This document shows, piece after piece, positions 40,106 through 49,258 of a stretch of 64,000 nucleotides of DNA (position 1 is its first letter; every line of letters starts with the position of its first letter). The position numbers and the translations under genes are program-made. Source of the DNA: Thermoclostridium stercorarium subsp. stercorarium DSM 8532 (GTDB lineage Bacteria; Bacillota; Clostridia; DSM-8532). The stretch spans positions 2,080,001 to 2,144,000 of the forward strand of contig NC_020134.1 of the NCBI RefSeq assembly GCF_000331995.1. Direction: 5' to 3'. The notes beneath the pieces were generated by a model. The model did no database searches, was not told the DNA's origin, and saw only the letters and a list, made by a program, of their open reading frames with translations.

Positions 40106-41251
40106 TTATTTTACTATAATGGCATGTTGCGGACAGATCTCCTGGCAGCAGAAACAACGGATGCATTTTCTGTAGTCGTAGACGGGAATATTATCTTTTC
40201 CTTTTTTAAAAGTGACAGCACGGCCTTTCACAGGGCAGTGATTCACGCATATGCCGCATTTCACACACTTACCCGCATCAATATACGGCCTTCTTGTAAA
40301 TCTGCCTGTAACCTTAGACAGCAGGCTGAGAACGCTAAGTCGATCCTTTTCACGGGACACGTCGAAATCCTTCTTCCCGAAGCGTGAAAACATTTCGTCA
40401 AAGCTTATATCTGTAAGAATCCCGTTATCAAGAAGCATCAGCGCAATTTCGTTCTCTCTGCATGTTCCAATTCCTGCAACCATTCCCTGAGTATTCGTGG
40501 GAACAAGAACAGGATCCAAATCCACAAGTCTGGCAAAGACTGTATCAATTGCCACCGGATCCGCTGAAATAATAATCAGCCCCATTTCCGTAGGCGTTCC
40601 GGAGCCCGGGCCGTTACCTTCCATGGCGACAACCGCATCCATTACATGAAGGCGCGGTTTCACCAGATTATGTATGTCAACCAGCATTTCTGAGAATTTT
40701 GCCGCGTTAGGATATCTTACATGCCCTTGCGCTTTTCTTGTACCACAGATCAAACCATACATATTTTTGACTGCGCCCGTTATTTTCAGAAAGGCGTGGG
40801 TTTTCATCTTGCATACTCCGATAATGGCATCTGCCTGAAGAACCTCCTCGCAGAACCAGAAGCTTTTCGCCGCCTTTCCCTCCGGGTACCTGACAAAGAC
40901 TTCACGAGACATGTCGGCAATTTTGGCACCATAAAGCTGCTCTTCCGATAAACCGAGCTGACTCATGGCCTGCCTGCAGCTTCCGGTGGCAGGAGAATCG
41001 CCAACCTTCACACGGGCGTAACCTGCTTCACTGAGAAGGCGGAGTACTGCTTTTATAACAGCTGGGTTGGTTGTTATGCACTTTTCTGTTTTTGACGGAT
41101 AAAGAAGGTTCGGCTTAACGAGGATATTCTCCTCGGGACTTACAAAATGCCCGATGCCGCCAAGAGCAGCGACCGCATCCCTGACAGATTCATATACCTT
41201 TTCTTCATCATAGCTTCTGCAAACAGCAAGAACTACATTGGATTTCCTCAT
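40106..41251 (-). CDS. DUF362 protein with two C-terminal [4Fe-4S] ferredoxin sites
   Basis: 381 residues from ATG 41251, preceded by GAGGGGAAAG; a TTG at 41269 would be too early. The N-terminal DUF362 domain includes ILVKPNLLYP, ITTNPAVIKAVLRLL and GVCKMKTHAFLKITGAVKNM. The C-terminus holds two CX2CX2CX3C sites: CVKCGICVNHCP and CIRCFCCQEICP. A redox protein of unknown function. No electron-transfer partner genes flank it. Probably monocistronic. Confidence 0.88.
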   Translation of the reverse strand: MRKSNVVLAVCRSYDEEKVYESVRDAVAALGGIGHFVSPEENILVKPNLLYPSKTEKCITTNPAVIKAVLRLLSEAGYARVKVGDSPATGSCRQAMSQLGLSEEQLYGAKIADMSREVFVRYPEGKAAKSFWFCEEVLQADAIIGVCKMKTHAFLKITGAVKNMYGLICGTRKAQGHVRYPNAAKFSEMLVDIHNLVKPRLHVMDAVVAMEGNGPGSGTPTEMGLIIISADPVAIDTVFARLVDLDPVLVPTNTQGMVAGIGTCRENEIALMLLDNGILTDISFDEMFSRFGKKDFDVSREKDRLSVLSLLSKVTGRFTRRPYIDAGKCVKCGICVNHCPVKGRAVTFKKGKDNIPVYDYRKCIRCFCCQEICPQHAIIVK

Positions 41252-41516
41252 ATTTTTCTTTCCCCTCAAAGTGAAATCAGTATGCGTTTTTTTGGCTAAT
41301 CAGGCTTCAGCAATCTCAACAGTTATGAGCCTGCTTTATGAAACTAATGATATTTCCACAAAAGGGATTAAAGCGCTTTCAATAGCTTATTGATTTTATG
41401 CACTCTATGCTTTTACAGCAAGTTTATGATATTTAAGCTTCCTAACAGCTAAAAGTTCTGCATAGGCCGTCATTACTCAGCGTGTGCAGGCTGATACAAC
41501 TGATGCATGCATGAAC

Positions 41517-41993
41517 TTATAATTTTTTAATCATAATTAAGCAAGGGTTTTCGGAATCCCACATTTCAGTTAATGTTATTAATTCTTCGAAACCAACACT
41601 TCTGTAAAATTTCCTTGTTCTTTCGTATGGTTCATACTCCGCCATTTCGCTTAAAGTTTTCACAATTATGTACTTACAATTATTATTTTTCAAATATTCT
41701 TCCGCTTTAGCCACTAATAATCTTCCTATGCCTCTCCTGTGATATTCGGGCAATACTCCCAAAGCATAAATATCTCCTGTGTGGCCATAATGAATTTTTA
41801 CCGAGATAAAACCAATACACCTGCCGTCGCGGCTCAATGCGATCCAAAACGGCAAAGATGCCACGCAATTTACATATTCAATCAAAGCCTTTTCAATACC
41901 AAACCATTCCGGCAAACGCCTGAGGATCTCCTCGGCAAATTGAGACTTCTTATTTGAATCCTTAATTTCAACTATACTTACATCCACTTCCAT
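41517..41993 (-). CDS. GNAT-family N-acetyltransferase
   Basis: 158 residues from ATG 41993 (AAGGAAT just upstream); a GTG start at 42026 would add 11 residues. Motif A is IYALGVLPEYHRRGIGRLLV, with Q/RxxGxG as RRGIGR. It is followed by YRSVGFEEL and PCLIMIKKL. It acetylates an unknown small molecule or protein amine. Confidence 0.85.
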   Translation of the reverse strand: MEVDVSIVEIKDSNKKSQFAEEILRRLPEWFGIEKALIEYVNCVASLPFWIALSRDGRCIGFISVKIHYGHTGDIYALGVLPEYHRRGIGRLLVAKAEEYLKNNNCKYIIVKTLSEMAEYEPYERTRKFYRSVGFEELITLTEMWDSENPCLIMIKKL

Positions 41994-42226
41994 ATTCCTT
42001 CCAAGATCAGCATCTGATTTTAACACACGGATATAAAAACTGTTATGGACAAGTATATTTGTAAATAATTATATTTATTCAATAGTATCTTGTACAGTAG
42101 TGAAAATAGTTCCCATTTAATTATTCTTCGCCTAAAAATTATAAAATCTACATATACCCGGGATTTTATGCAGAACCGTCTGGTTAAGCTACCTCCGTAT
42201 TAATTTCTCGGTATTATAAACCGGTA

Positions 42227-42872
42227 TTATGCTTTTTTGCTAAAAATAACGCAGCTTAAAACACGTTCACAAAAATGAGCAATCATTGATATAATAATCA
42301 GTCCCGTTTTTTGATATACATACCCGATTCCCAACGAAAACACCATTGAAGCCAAAATGTCATAAATCATATCATCATCAAACTTTTCCTTAAATAAAAT
42401 CGTTTGAATTACAATGCACAGACACCAAATAAATCCTGTAACGATAACGGTATAAAGATCCAACCAAGAAACACCTAATATTTTTAGCATTCCATACACA
42501 AACGACTGCATCATCAATCTTTGAGGTATTTCCATCATTAATCCGTCTAATCCATAAAATAGTATCTCTTTACCCTTTCTTATGTATTACTGTCTTTTTT
42601 CTGATAACAATGACGGCTGTGACTACTGTTGTCACTATTGCAATCACATATACCTTTATCTGCTGTATTCCGCCTATTTGAATAGGATAAATCCCTAAAG
42701 TCAAATATACAAAAAATACAGGTAACACACTTGCAAATAATATATTTATGAACGACAACCACGGTATTTTTAGCCTTTGTATAAGTGTTACAATAATTAA
42801 ATTAAAACCAAACCAGACACCTGCCAAAAGGAATCCGAGTATTACGCATAAAAGTAATTTTGCAATATACAT
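42227..42872 (-). pseudogene. CPBP membrane protease with one frameshift
   Basis: The first frame (42872-42570) holds three membrane spans and ends IRKKTVIHKKG. The next frame continues KEILFYGLDGLMMEIPQRLM...GIGYVYQKTGLIIISMIAHF. The break falls at GGGTAAAG near 42571; removing one G joins HKKG to KEIL. The motif MEIPQR stands where EExxxR is usual in CPBP proteases. It could also be two separate small membrane proteins, but the join is natural. Confidence 0.6.
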
Positions 42873-42994
42873 GCTGTTTTTCTTTCCATAAACATAGCTT
42901 AATCTTCAATTCATATATATCATAAATTACTAATTACGTTCCAGACCAAAAGCTTCCGAAGAAAACTGTCAAAAGAACCGTTCCCTTAGGCATG

Positions 42995-43258
42995 CTACTT
43001 TCCCTTCTTATGTCTGTAATAGAATTCTTTAAGGGATTTCTTTGTCTCATCGTCCAGGTTATGCCATCTTATACCCCGGACGGCACCTTCCAACGCCAAC
43101 AACCTTGTCAAACATGCGGAAGGATCCCGTTGAAGAATACGCAGCCACGCATCACGGCTCCCTATATTTTTTAGTTCTTCAGCTGTATTAATACCAACAT
43201 CAATAAGCTGTTTTTTCAACGTTAATCCAATATTTGGCAGTTCAGACAGATTCCCCAC
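42995..43258 (-). CDS. TfoX/Sxy C-terminal-domain protein
   Basis: 87 residues from a GTG start with GGGGGAA upstream. LSELPNIGLTLKKQLIDVGI then TAEELKNIGSRDAWLRI is the helix-hairpin-helix-like TfoX C-terminal domain, often a stand-alone small protein in Firmicutes. Its role is unknown outside competence regulation in gamma-proteobacteria. Confidence 0.85.
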   Translation of the reverse strand: MGNLSELPNIGLTLKKQLIDVGINTAEELKNIGSRDAWLRILQRDPSACLTRLLALEGAVRGIRWHNLDDETKKSLKEFYYRHKKGK

Positions 43259-43418
43259 TATTAGGTTCCCCCATTCTCGCTTTGCGTTTATTTGAGTTTT
43301 GATATTTCACCATAAATTAAAATTACATATTATTTTGATTCTTCGCAAGCCGATAATGCAATATTTTCATTAATATACCCCGCTTTCACTTTTAATTAAT
43401 TCTAAATAGGCTGACATT

Positions 43419-43680
43419 AGAAGCCAAAATCCCCCGCCTCATCCGGATTTGCCGGTGGCAACTGATTGATATACTCTTTTATCTCCTTGTAATTATAGAA
43501 ATAGTTTTTTCATTCAATCATACCTCCTATTCTTAGTTATGAATGGCGATCTTACATCCCGTTATTTTCTTCCAAAAAAAATCGTGTATATTTTCCCTTA
43601 CCTGTTAACAGCGTCATACCGTTTTTTAATGCCTCATATCCATACCATGTTGAATCATTCAATGTTTTTAATCAACATTC
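43419..43680 (-). pseudogene. Decayed, deleted duplicate of the exported-protein cluster
   Basis: The stretch 43419-43500 matches 46115-46196 (end part of the 279-aa exported protein gene, including AAGCC...GCCTCATCCGGATTTGCCGG). The stretch from 43506 onward matches about 46815-46975: the leader of that gene plus the end of the peptidase gene. The two parts, 0.6 kb apart in the intact copy, are joined here near 43505. So an ancient duplication later suffered an internal deletion. No open frame survives. Confidence 0.8.
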
Positions 43681-43862
43681 ATTTACAAAAATATACAATT
43701 ACCGGAATTCGTATTATATACGCCTGAACGAATCATATCAAGTTTCACATATTTCTTATCTCTCAATTTCTTGTTCTATTCTTCCTCCTTATCCTTTGCC
43801 GGTGACGATAACTATTTACGAATGATTGTTTAACGTATAAAATGGAAGTGTTGATTATCTAA

Positions 43863-43964
43863 CGTATATACAGGTATGCTCGTGTAAGCTCGACAAAACA
43901 AAATCTCGACCGTCACATAGATGCTTTACTTGCTTATGGAGTCGAAGACCGCCTCATCGTCTAA
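43863..43964 (+). pseudogene. Serine recombinase (resolvase) N-terminal fragment
   Basis: Encodes YARVSSTKQNLDRHIDAL, then LAYGVEDRLIV and a stop. This is the N-terminal Y-x-R-V-S motif, with the catalytic Ser, of resolvase/invertase-type recombinases. The remaining catalytic domain is absent. It is a mobile-element relic within the duplicated area. Confidence 0.75.
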
Positions 43965-44152
43965 ATTACAGAAAAATAACCAATGGCAAACATACATGCT
44001 CACCAACCAGCCAAGTGGTACCGGATGCGGTCCTGGCGGGATAGTTACTAAGCTCGATATTCGTGCCCTTGAACCTTATAACGCTGACGTTCTACTTGTC
44101 AGAAGAATAAAAAAAAACGTCAACTTCATAAAAACGATAAGGAGGAAAGTAT

Positions 44153-44623
44153 ATGGCATATCTAATCTCATTTATGGTGGAAAAAACACGAACAAATGAT
44201 TTATATCCAATTTTCTATAATTATGAATGGTGGATTCACCTGGCAAAAAATTCCCTTGAGATTGCTGACGAATTTGAAATGCGTCTTTGGGAAGACGACG
44301 TTGAAGCAATTAAATCAGGAGAAAAGTTCGGTCAAAGAGTGCCAAACAATCTGTCAAAAGAAATAGTTTATACAGGAAACATAACCCCTGATTTCAAACA
44401 AGAAGTTTTGACAAACCATTTGGCTCCGGAAGGGTATATAAAATGGTTCAGTTTATTTCTAAAAAACAAAAATGAGATTATTTTTTCCAGTGAACATTAC
44501 GGCGATGAAACATATATTTTGGTCAATACAAAAGAAGAAGTAAAAGCCATACAAAATTGGGCGAAAAATTACCCTATTATATGGAGAGTGGATGTCTTTG
44601 AATACAAAGGTGATTCAGAATGA
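44153..44623 (+). CDS. Hypothetical protein (156 aa)
   Basis: A strong AAGGAGGAAAG ribosome site precedes ATG 44153. Contains YNYEWWIHLAKNSLEIADEF, LSKEIVYTGNITPDFKQEVL and YGDETYILVNTKEEVKAIQN, with no signal or membrane span. An acidic and aromatic-rich protein of the general look of immunity proteins, but this is not a firm assignment. No partner toxin is recognised next to it. Confidence 0.55.
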   Translation: MAYLISFMVEKTRTNDLYPIFYNYEWWIHLAKNSLEIADEFEMRLWEDDVEAIKSGEKFGQRVPNNLSKEIVYTGNITPDFKQEVLTNHLAPEGYIKWFSLFLKNKNEIIFSSEHYGDETYILVNTKEEVKAIQNWAKNYPIIWRVDVFEYKGDSE

Positions 44624-44819
44624 AGATTGCGGGTCGGCCAACAGAAGTAAGTAATCATCAATGCTGCGGTCGAGATGCGGGGAGTATATGGCTATGATGC
44701 TTGACAGGCTGATATAAAAAGCAGAAGCCGCGAATAAAACGTTCCTGTTTATAAATTTCTTTATTATATGACTCCATTTTTAAGTAGCTTACCGGCCTAC
44801 TACTTTGATGACGCAAGCT

Positions 44820-45112
44820 CTATATCTTAATGCTTACCGATGCCACGTTATCTTTATAACATCCAAGAATAACTTGAGTCATTCCTTTTTCTTTACATAC
44901 TGATAAGGCATGCCTAAGCATTGTAGTTGCATAACCTTTTTTCCTCTCAGATGGCCTCACTCCATAACCTATATGACCATATTTTTCAGCAAGATACTTA
45001 GGTAGCTCATATCGAATGTTTAATAAACCAATTAATTTACTCTCATCAATGCAAAGATATAACAAAGATTTACCCCATATCTCATCGCCGATTAAAGCAT
45101 TTCTACGTCTCC
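44820..45112 (-). pseudogene. GNAT acetyltransferase fragment
   Basis: LIGDEIWGKSLLYLCIDESK, HIGYGVRPSERKKGYATTML (acetyl-CoA loop RKKGYA) and VILGCYKDNVASVSIKI give the central GNAT part. Both N- and C-termini are missing; the upstream end runs into the 90-aa exported gene. Some ORFs start at an internal Met (45065). Confidence 0.65.
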
Positions 45113-45364
45113 GCTTTGTTTAAAATAAAAGTAGCCATAACCTGTTTTTTGAGTCGTCTGATACCCAGAAGTTTTCATTTCGTCCTCAATGAAAAAGGCA
45201 AGCCCTATTTCAGGATTACTCGTATCTAAAGCCAAGTCTGCCTGGTTTACCGGCAGCATGGTTATTTTTTGCGTTGCTGTACTGGCAGCTAAAATCGACA
45301 CAGGCAATAAAGCCATAATAAACAGTACCAGCAGTAATCCAAGAAAAATCCTCTTACTTTTCAT
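45092..45364 (-). CDS. Small exported protein (90 aa), possibly truncated
   Basis: Signal peptide about 1-27 (IFLGLLLVLFIMALLPVSIL, cleavage after LAA). The mature part has VNQADLALDTSNPEIGLAFF and TQKTGYGYFYFKQSGDVEML. Its end overlaps a GNAT fragment, suggesting the C-terminus was cut by recombination. It belongs to the minus-strand exported cluster that runs to 48032. Function unknown. Confidence 0.6.
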   Translation of the reverse strand: MKSKRIFLGLLLVLFIMALLPVSILAASTATQKITMLPVNQADLALDTSNPEIGLAFFIEDEMKTSGYQTTQKTGYGYFYFKQSGDVEML

Positions 45365-45379
45365 ATTAGTTCCCCCTCG

Positions 45380-45979
45380 CTAATTTACTTCATAGGATAC
45401 ATAGTCTCCACCAACTGAGTACATACCACTTTCGCTAACTGCAATTTTTATCCATGCTGTGTTGTTTTCTTTGTTTTTATAGTATAAAACATAATCTCCC
45501 TTTAAGATGCTGATGCTATAAGGCTCGACTTTATCTGTACTGGTTTTGCTGGTGCCTGACCAATCAGTCAGTGTAGGGCGATGATAGCTGTCTTTGCCGG
45601 TTATTTCTGTATCGTTTCCGTCATACTCAAAGGAACCTGACAGACCGTATACTGACACAATTTCCCCATCTGATGTGCGATAGAAGCTTCCAGATACAGT
45701 AAAATTTAGTACTCCGCTTGATGCCTGGGCATTATTCAGTTTCGACTCAATAGAAACAATAAGATCGGTGGACACATCATTACCGATTTCAAGACATACA
45801 GGAATTCGTGTTACATTGTCGTTTCCACGGATACCATAAGCCTGCGCATAGTCCACCACATTTTTTATATGGAAAGACGCGCCATTAGGTCGTTCTCGGG
45901 CATCTATGGAAGCATCGGCAGGAAATACAAGAATAAGCGTCAATGCAACAATTGAAAATATTGATAATAACTTTTTCAT
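45380..45979 (-). CDS. Exported protein (199 aa)
   Basis: Signal peptide about 1-24 (LLSIFSIVALTLILVFPADA). The mature protein is predicted beta-rich, with VSGSFYRTSDGEIVSVYGLS, SFEYDGNDTEITGKDSYHRP and YVLYYKNKENNTAWIKIAVS. No domain recognised with certainty. 10 bp from the 279-aa gene and 15 bp from the 90-aa gene: one operon. AGGAGGG ribosome site. Confidence 0.75.
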   Translation of the reverse strand: MKKLLSIFSIVALTLILVFPADASIDARERPNGASFHIKNVVDYAQAYGIRGNDNVTRIPVCLEIGNDVSTDLIVSIESKLNNAQASSGVLNFTVSGSFYRTSDGEIVSVYGLSGSFEYDGNDTEITGKDSYHRPTLTDWSGTSKTSTDKVEPYSISILKGDYVLYYKNKENNTAWIKIAVSESGMYSVGGDYVSYEVN

Positions 45980-45989
45980 TTTAACCCTC

Positions 45990-46829
45990 CTATTCTATGA
46001 TCTTAGCCTTTTTCCGGTACACGATAAATATAACGGTCAGCGCACATAATATTATTACGACGATAATTGCTACGTAGGTCATGGTGTGGTTACTGTCCGG
46101 AGCCTCAACATCTAAGAAGCCGAAACTGCCAGCCTCATCCGGATTTGCCGGCGGCAATTTATTGATATACTCTTTTATCTCCTTGTAATTATAGAAATTC
46201 TGATCAGCAGATTTAAAAGTTTGAAGCTTTTCCACACCAGATATTTTGCTCAGTGGAAGTAATCCTACAACTTCTCCATTCTCATCAGGAATAAGCGCTA
46301 CGGCAAAACGGAAACGCGGTAAGCCACCAACAAGTATTGCTCCCTCAGGGACTTTTCCAATCTTAGCGCTGACCTCAGTTGCATAGTTTACGATTTCGTT
46401 TCTGTAATACTTTACAGCAGTCACCTGCCATTTGCCTTCGTTTGCAATAATGTTCTCCTTTTCTTCTTCGGTGAACTCCGCATTATTATTCAATGGCTGT
46501 CCTTTTGCTATGTCCACAAGGATGGTATCACCATCAATATATAAAGGGATCTCGTAGATGTAACCTCCAGCTTCTAATGCATTCTTTAATTCACTTATAT
46601 TTGTTGTTTCCATTTTGAACACATCTACGCCGACGTAAACTTTAAAAGCATTATCATAGTTTATGTCATTTGACGTGACTTTACGACTAAGCTTATCACT
46701 AAGCAGACCATTAACAGAGGTTACAATGGTATCCGTTAATCCCGACAAATCATCGGCGGCAGCCAATGCCGGAATAGACAGCACCACGGTCATCAATACA
46801 ACTAATAGTAACATTAACAGTTTTTTCAT
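45990..46829 (-). CDS. Exported, membrane-anchored protein (279 aa)
   Basis: Signal peptide about 1-24 (LLMLLLVVLMTVVLSIPALA). A large extracytoplasmic domain of about 25-245 has no recognised fold. Near the C-terminus is a membrane span (TYVAIIVVIILCALTVIFIV) with a positive tail (YRKKAKIIE). So it faces outwards and is tethered at its C-terminus. It lies between the peptidase gene and the 199-aa gene and may be a substrate, partner or receptor of the peptidase. AGGAGG ribosome site. Part of its gene was duplicated at 43419-43500. Confidence 0.75.
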   Translation of the reverse strand: MKKLLMLLLVVLMTVVLSIPALAAADDLSGLTDTIVTSVNGLLSDKLSRKVTSNDINYDNAFKVYVGVDVFKMETTNISELKNALEAGGYIYEIPLYIDGDTILVDIAKGQPLNNNAEFTEEEKENIIANEGKWQVTAVKYYRNEIVNYATEVSAKIGKVPEGAILVGGLPRFRFAVALIPDENGEVVGLLPLSKISGVEKLQTFKSADQNFYNYKEIKEYINKLPPANPDEAGSFGFLDVEAPDSNHTMTYVAIIVVIILCALTVIFIVYRKKAKIIE

Positions 46830-46877
46830 TTATTCTTACCTCCTATTCTTGGTTATAAATGGTTATCTCATATCCCA

Positions 46878-47447
46878 TCAGTTCTTCCAAAAAGATTTTG
46901 TATATTTTCCTTTGCCTGTTAACAGTGTCGTACCGTTTTTTATTGCCTCATACCCATACCATGTTGAATCGGTGTCTTCCCATGGGTCAATGACATATAA
47001 GTAATTAGTACCACTGATTGTTTTTGTTCCGGCACATACCACCGCATGTGCGTCACCGTTATCCCAGGCAATCCACATAGCAATTGGGTTGGAGCTGTCA
47101 ATGTTTGAAGTATGATCGGACCACGAAAGAGTGCTGCCTGAAGTGTACGTTACTAAATCCATGGATGCGTACTTGATGCCGTTCTTGATATCTGTGACTG
47201 TCCCTCCTACATTAGGATAATCTGAGCCTTTAATTTTCTTTACCACATCCCACTGAGTGCGGTTTGAGTCCGGGTTTTGATAAGTACCTATCATTTCACA
47301 AGTAGCTGCCCAACACCATTTTGTTTTAGCTTGCGTTACCCGATTAACATCCAGCGTTGTAGCGGAGACAGTAGCAGTTATAGCGAACATTAAAATTAGC
47401 ACAAGCAGCATTGCTGTCGAAATACGAAAATTGGTTTTTTTATACAT
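46878..47447 (-). CDS. Exported papain-like cysteine peptidase
   Basis: 189 residues. Signal peptide about 1-29 (ISTAMLLVLILMFAITATVS). The mature part starts with QAKTKWCWAATCEMIGTYQN, where Q (oxyanion hole) and C (WCWAA) fit a papain-like or C39-like nucleophile. The catalytic His is in NGDAHAVVCAG and the Asp/Asn in YLYVIDPWE. The layout is that of the secreted papain-like family in many Firmicutes. It probably cleaves extracellular peptides or proteins. 48 bp upstream of the 279-aa gene. Confidence 0.85.
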   Translation of the reverse strand: MYKKTNFRISTAMLLVLILMFAITATVSATTLDVNRVTQAKTKWCWAATCEMIGTYQNPDSNRTQWDVVKKIKGSDYPNVGGTVTDIKNGIKYASMDLVTYTSGSTLSWSDHTSNIDSSNPIAMWIAWDNGDAHAVVCAGTKTISGTNYLYVIDPWEDTDSTWYGYEAIKNGTTLLTGKGKYTKSFWKN

Positions 47448-47600
47448 AGTCTTACCTCCTTATGCACATATTTTAAACATGGTTTTGCAATAACATTTCC
47501 AAAATGCGTAAACTCAAGGCTATCTAAAACTAATAGAGTTGATTATGTAAATCAGCCCACTGGAATCATTTATGCCATGTAAATTCTATAACTTTATTTG

Positions 47601-48032
47601 TTAATAAGTTACAGTCTTGCTGAAAATCTCATCCGACTCATATCCGCCATCGCCAGATACATAGTAATATGTCTCAACCCTGTAAGTTCCACTGGATACC
47701 TGGTATGTTTCCAATATGGATGCTGACGAAGATGATGAAGATTTAGACCAGCTTTTAACATCTGTCCATGATCCGTTAGAATAACGCTGCAAAGTAGACG
47801 TAAGGTAAATGTTTTTACCGGCCGGTGTTTTTTGCACATACCCATACACAGTGGCAGTTCCACTTGCTGAAATGGTCAGCGAAGTACTTGCCTGGTTGAT
47901 GTAAACATACTGAATGGACACATCTGACTCCGGCGTTGCACTTGTTTCTTCTGTGGCCAACGCTGTCGGCGTTAATGCAAAAGTGACTAGCAAAACACTC
48001 AATGCAGCAGTTAAAAGTTTTCTCATAAGCAT
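47601..48032 (-). CDS. Small exported protein (143 aa)
   Basis: Start ATG 48032 with AAAGGAAGT 8 nt upstream; the frame open to 48074 has no ribosome site. Signal peptide to about 25 (LLTAALSVLLVTFALTPTAL). The mature part reads like a small beta-sandwich (QASTSLTISASGTATVYGYV, LTSTLQRYSNGSWTDVKSWS, SGTYRVETYYYVSG). It is the first gene of the exported cluster, with a plausible promoter (TTGTCT, 16 bp, TATAAA) near 48130-48160. Confidence 0.75.
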   Translation of the reverse strand: MLMRKLLTAALSVLLVTFALTPTALATEETSATPESDVSIQYVYINQASTSLTISASGTATVYGYVQKTPAGKNIYLTSTLQRYSNGSWTDVKSWSKSSSSSSASILETYQVSSGTYRVETYYYVSGDGGYESDEIFSKTVTY

Positions 48033-48222
48033 GTTAATACTTCCTTTGATTTTTATTTCCAATAAACAAGACAAATCAAAAGAGGCTTTTGTGACAGAAT
48101 AAAGAATTTTTTAGAGAATTTTTATAATGCCCCCACTTGTCAAGACAATTTTTTAGCTTTTCTAAGTTAGGTTCTCCTTTCTTTATTTTTGTATAATTAT
48201 AACATTTATGCATTCTGTTGGA

Positions 48223-48270
48223 GGATGTCAAGGGCGAGCGTAAGCGAGTTCATCTTGGCCCTTGACATCC
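48223..48270. repeat. 13-bp inverted repeat near the IS3 end
   Basis: GGATGTCAAGGGC (48223-48235) and GCCCTTGACATCC (48258-48270) form a long stem with a 22-nt loop. It lies beside two other hairpins: CCGGTCTGT/ACAGACCGG at 48295-48316 and TTGGGGC/GCCCCAA at about 48341-48357. The last is the probable transposase terminator. No promoter is implied. Confidence 0.6.
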
Positions 48271-48360
48271 AATGCGCATACATCCTTTTGCTTTCCGGTC
48301 TGTTATGACAGACCGGCTGCCTTCCGGCGAGGACGGGGTTTGGGGCAGAGCCCCAAGGTT

Positions 48361-49203
48361 TTATACGACTGCCGGAAGCTGCTTACAACCCCCGAAGTAA
48401 TACTCTGCCGGTGTTTTGTAATCCAACGACTGGTGAGGTCTCCGGTTGTTATAATACTCCACATATTCCCTTGTAATCTGCCGGAGCTGATGTCCTGTTT
48501 CGCAATCTTCAAGATAAAGCTTTTCCCATTTGTAGGATCGGAAGAAACGCTCTATCCGTTGGTTATCCAATGCTCTTCCTTTGCCATCCATAGATATTTT
48601 GATATTGTTGTTTTTTAGTAGATTGATGTAATCATCACTGGTAAACTGTGAGCCTTGGTCGCTATTCATAATTTCAGGTTTTCCGTGCCGTTTTATCGCC
48701 TTTTGGATTGCCTCTATGACAAATGTCCGATCCAGCGTGTTTGATAGCTCAAATCCAACAATATAACGAGAATACCAGTCTATAATGGCTACCAGATACA
48801 TGAAACCACGTTTCATCCGGCAGTAGGTCACGTCTATGGACCATACCTGATTGGGATGATCAATGTTCAAGCCTCTCAGCAGGTACGGATACAAGTACTT
48901 CCCATGTAGACGCTTACTAAGATTGGGGCCAGGACAGAAGCCATGTATCCCCATTTCCCGCATGTAACGCCGGGTTCGCTTGCGATTAATGCGAATGTGA
49001 TATTCCCGGTTCAAGATATTCGTCATCCTACGGTAACCGTACTCCGGATGAGCCGTGTAAATCTCATCGATGATCCTCTTAATCAGGTATTCCTCATCAT
49101 TTGCTGGAACCGGCTTGTAGTAAAGGCTTGTACGATTTATGCTCAACAGTTCGGCTTGCTTGGTTATACTGAGTTTCTTCTCTTCTCTGTCAATCATCTT
49201 CAT
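48361..49203 (-). CDS. IS3-family transposase OrfB (DDE integrase)
   Basis: About 281 residues from ATG 49203. An HTH region (LSITKQAELLSINRTSLYYK) is followed by GYRRMTNILNREYHIRINRK and the rve catalytic core: WSIDVTYCRM, MNSDQGSQFTS and the Glu in NQRIERFFRSYKWEKLY (D, D, E). The C-terminus is HQSLDYKTPAEYYFGG. The last codons of OrfA (WLKKKSGRL, stop) remain at about 49230-49262. A run of nine A (49235-49243 on the minus strand) is the usual -1 frameshift slip site for OrfAB. The rest of OrfA is lost at the IS256 boundary, so this copy cannot move by itself. Confidence 0.9.
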   Translation of the reverse strand: MKMIDREEKKLSITKQAELLSINRTSLYYKPVPANDEEYLIKRIIDEIYTAHPEYGYRRMTNILNREYHIRINRKRTRRYMREMGIHGFCPGPNLSKRLHGKYLYPYLLRGLNIDHPNQVWSIDVTYCRMKRGFMYLVAIIDWYSRYIVGFELSNTLDRTFVIEAIQKAIKRHGKPEIMNSDQGSQFTSDDYINLLKNNNIKISMDGKGRALDNQRIERFFRSYKWEKLYLEDCETGHQLRQITREYVEYYNNRRPHQSLDYKTPAEYYFGGCKQLPAVV

Positions 49204-49258
49204 GCGGTCTTCACGGGACTTAGAGTCGGCCAGATTTTTTTTTAAGCCAGTTAACCTG

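Noticed and set aside
43921..44199. 92-aa plus-strand ORF
   Set aside because: It runs out of frame through the resolvase relic and into the next gene's start; no domain or ribosome site.
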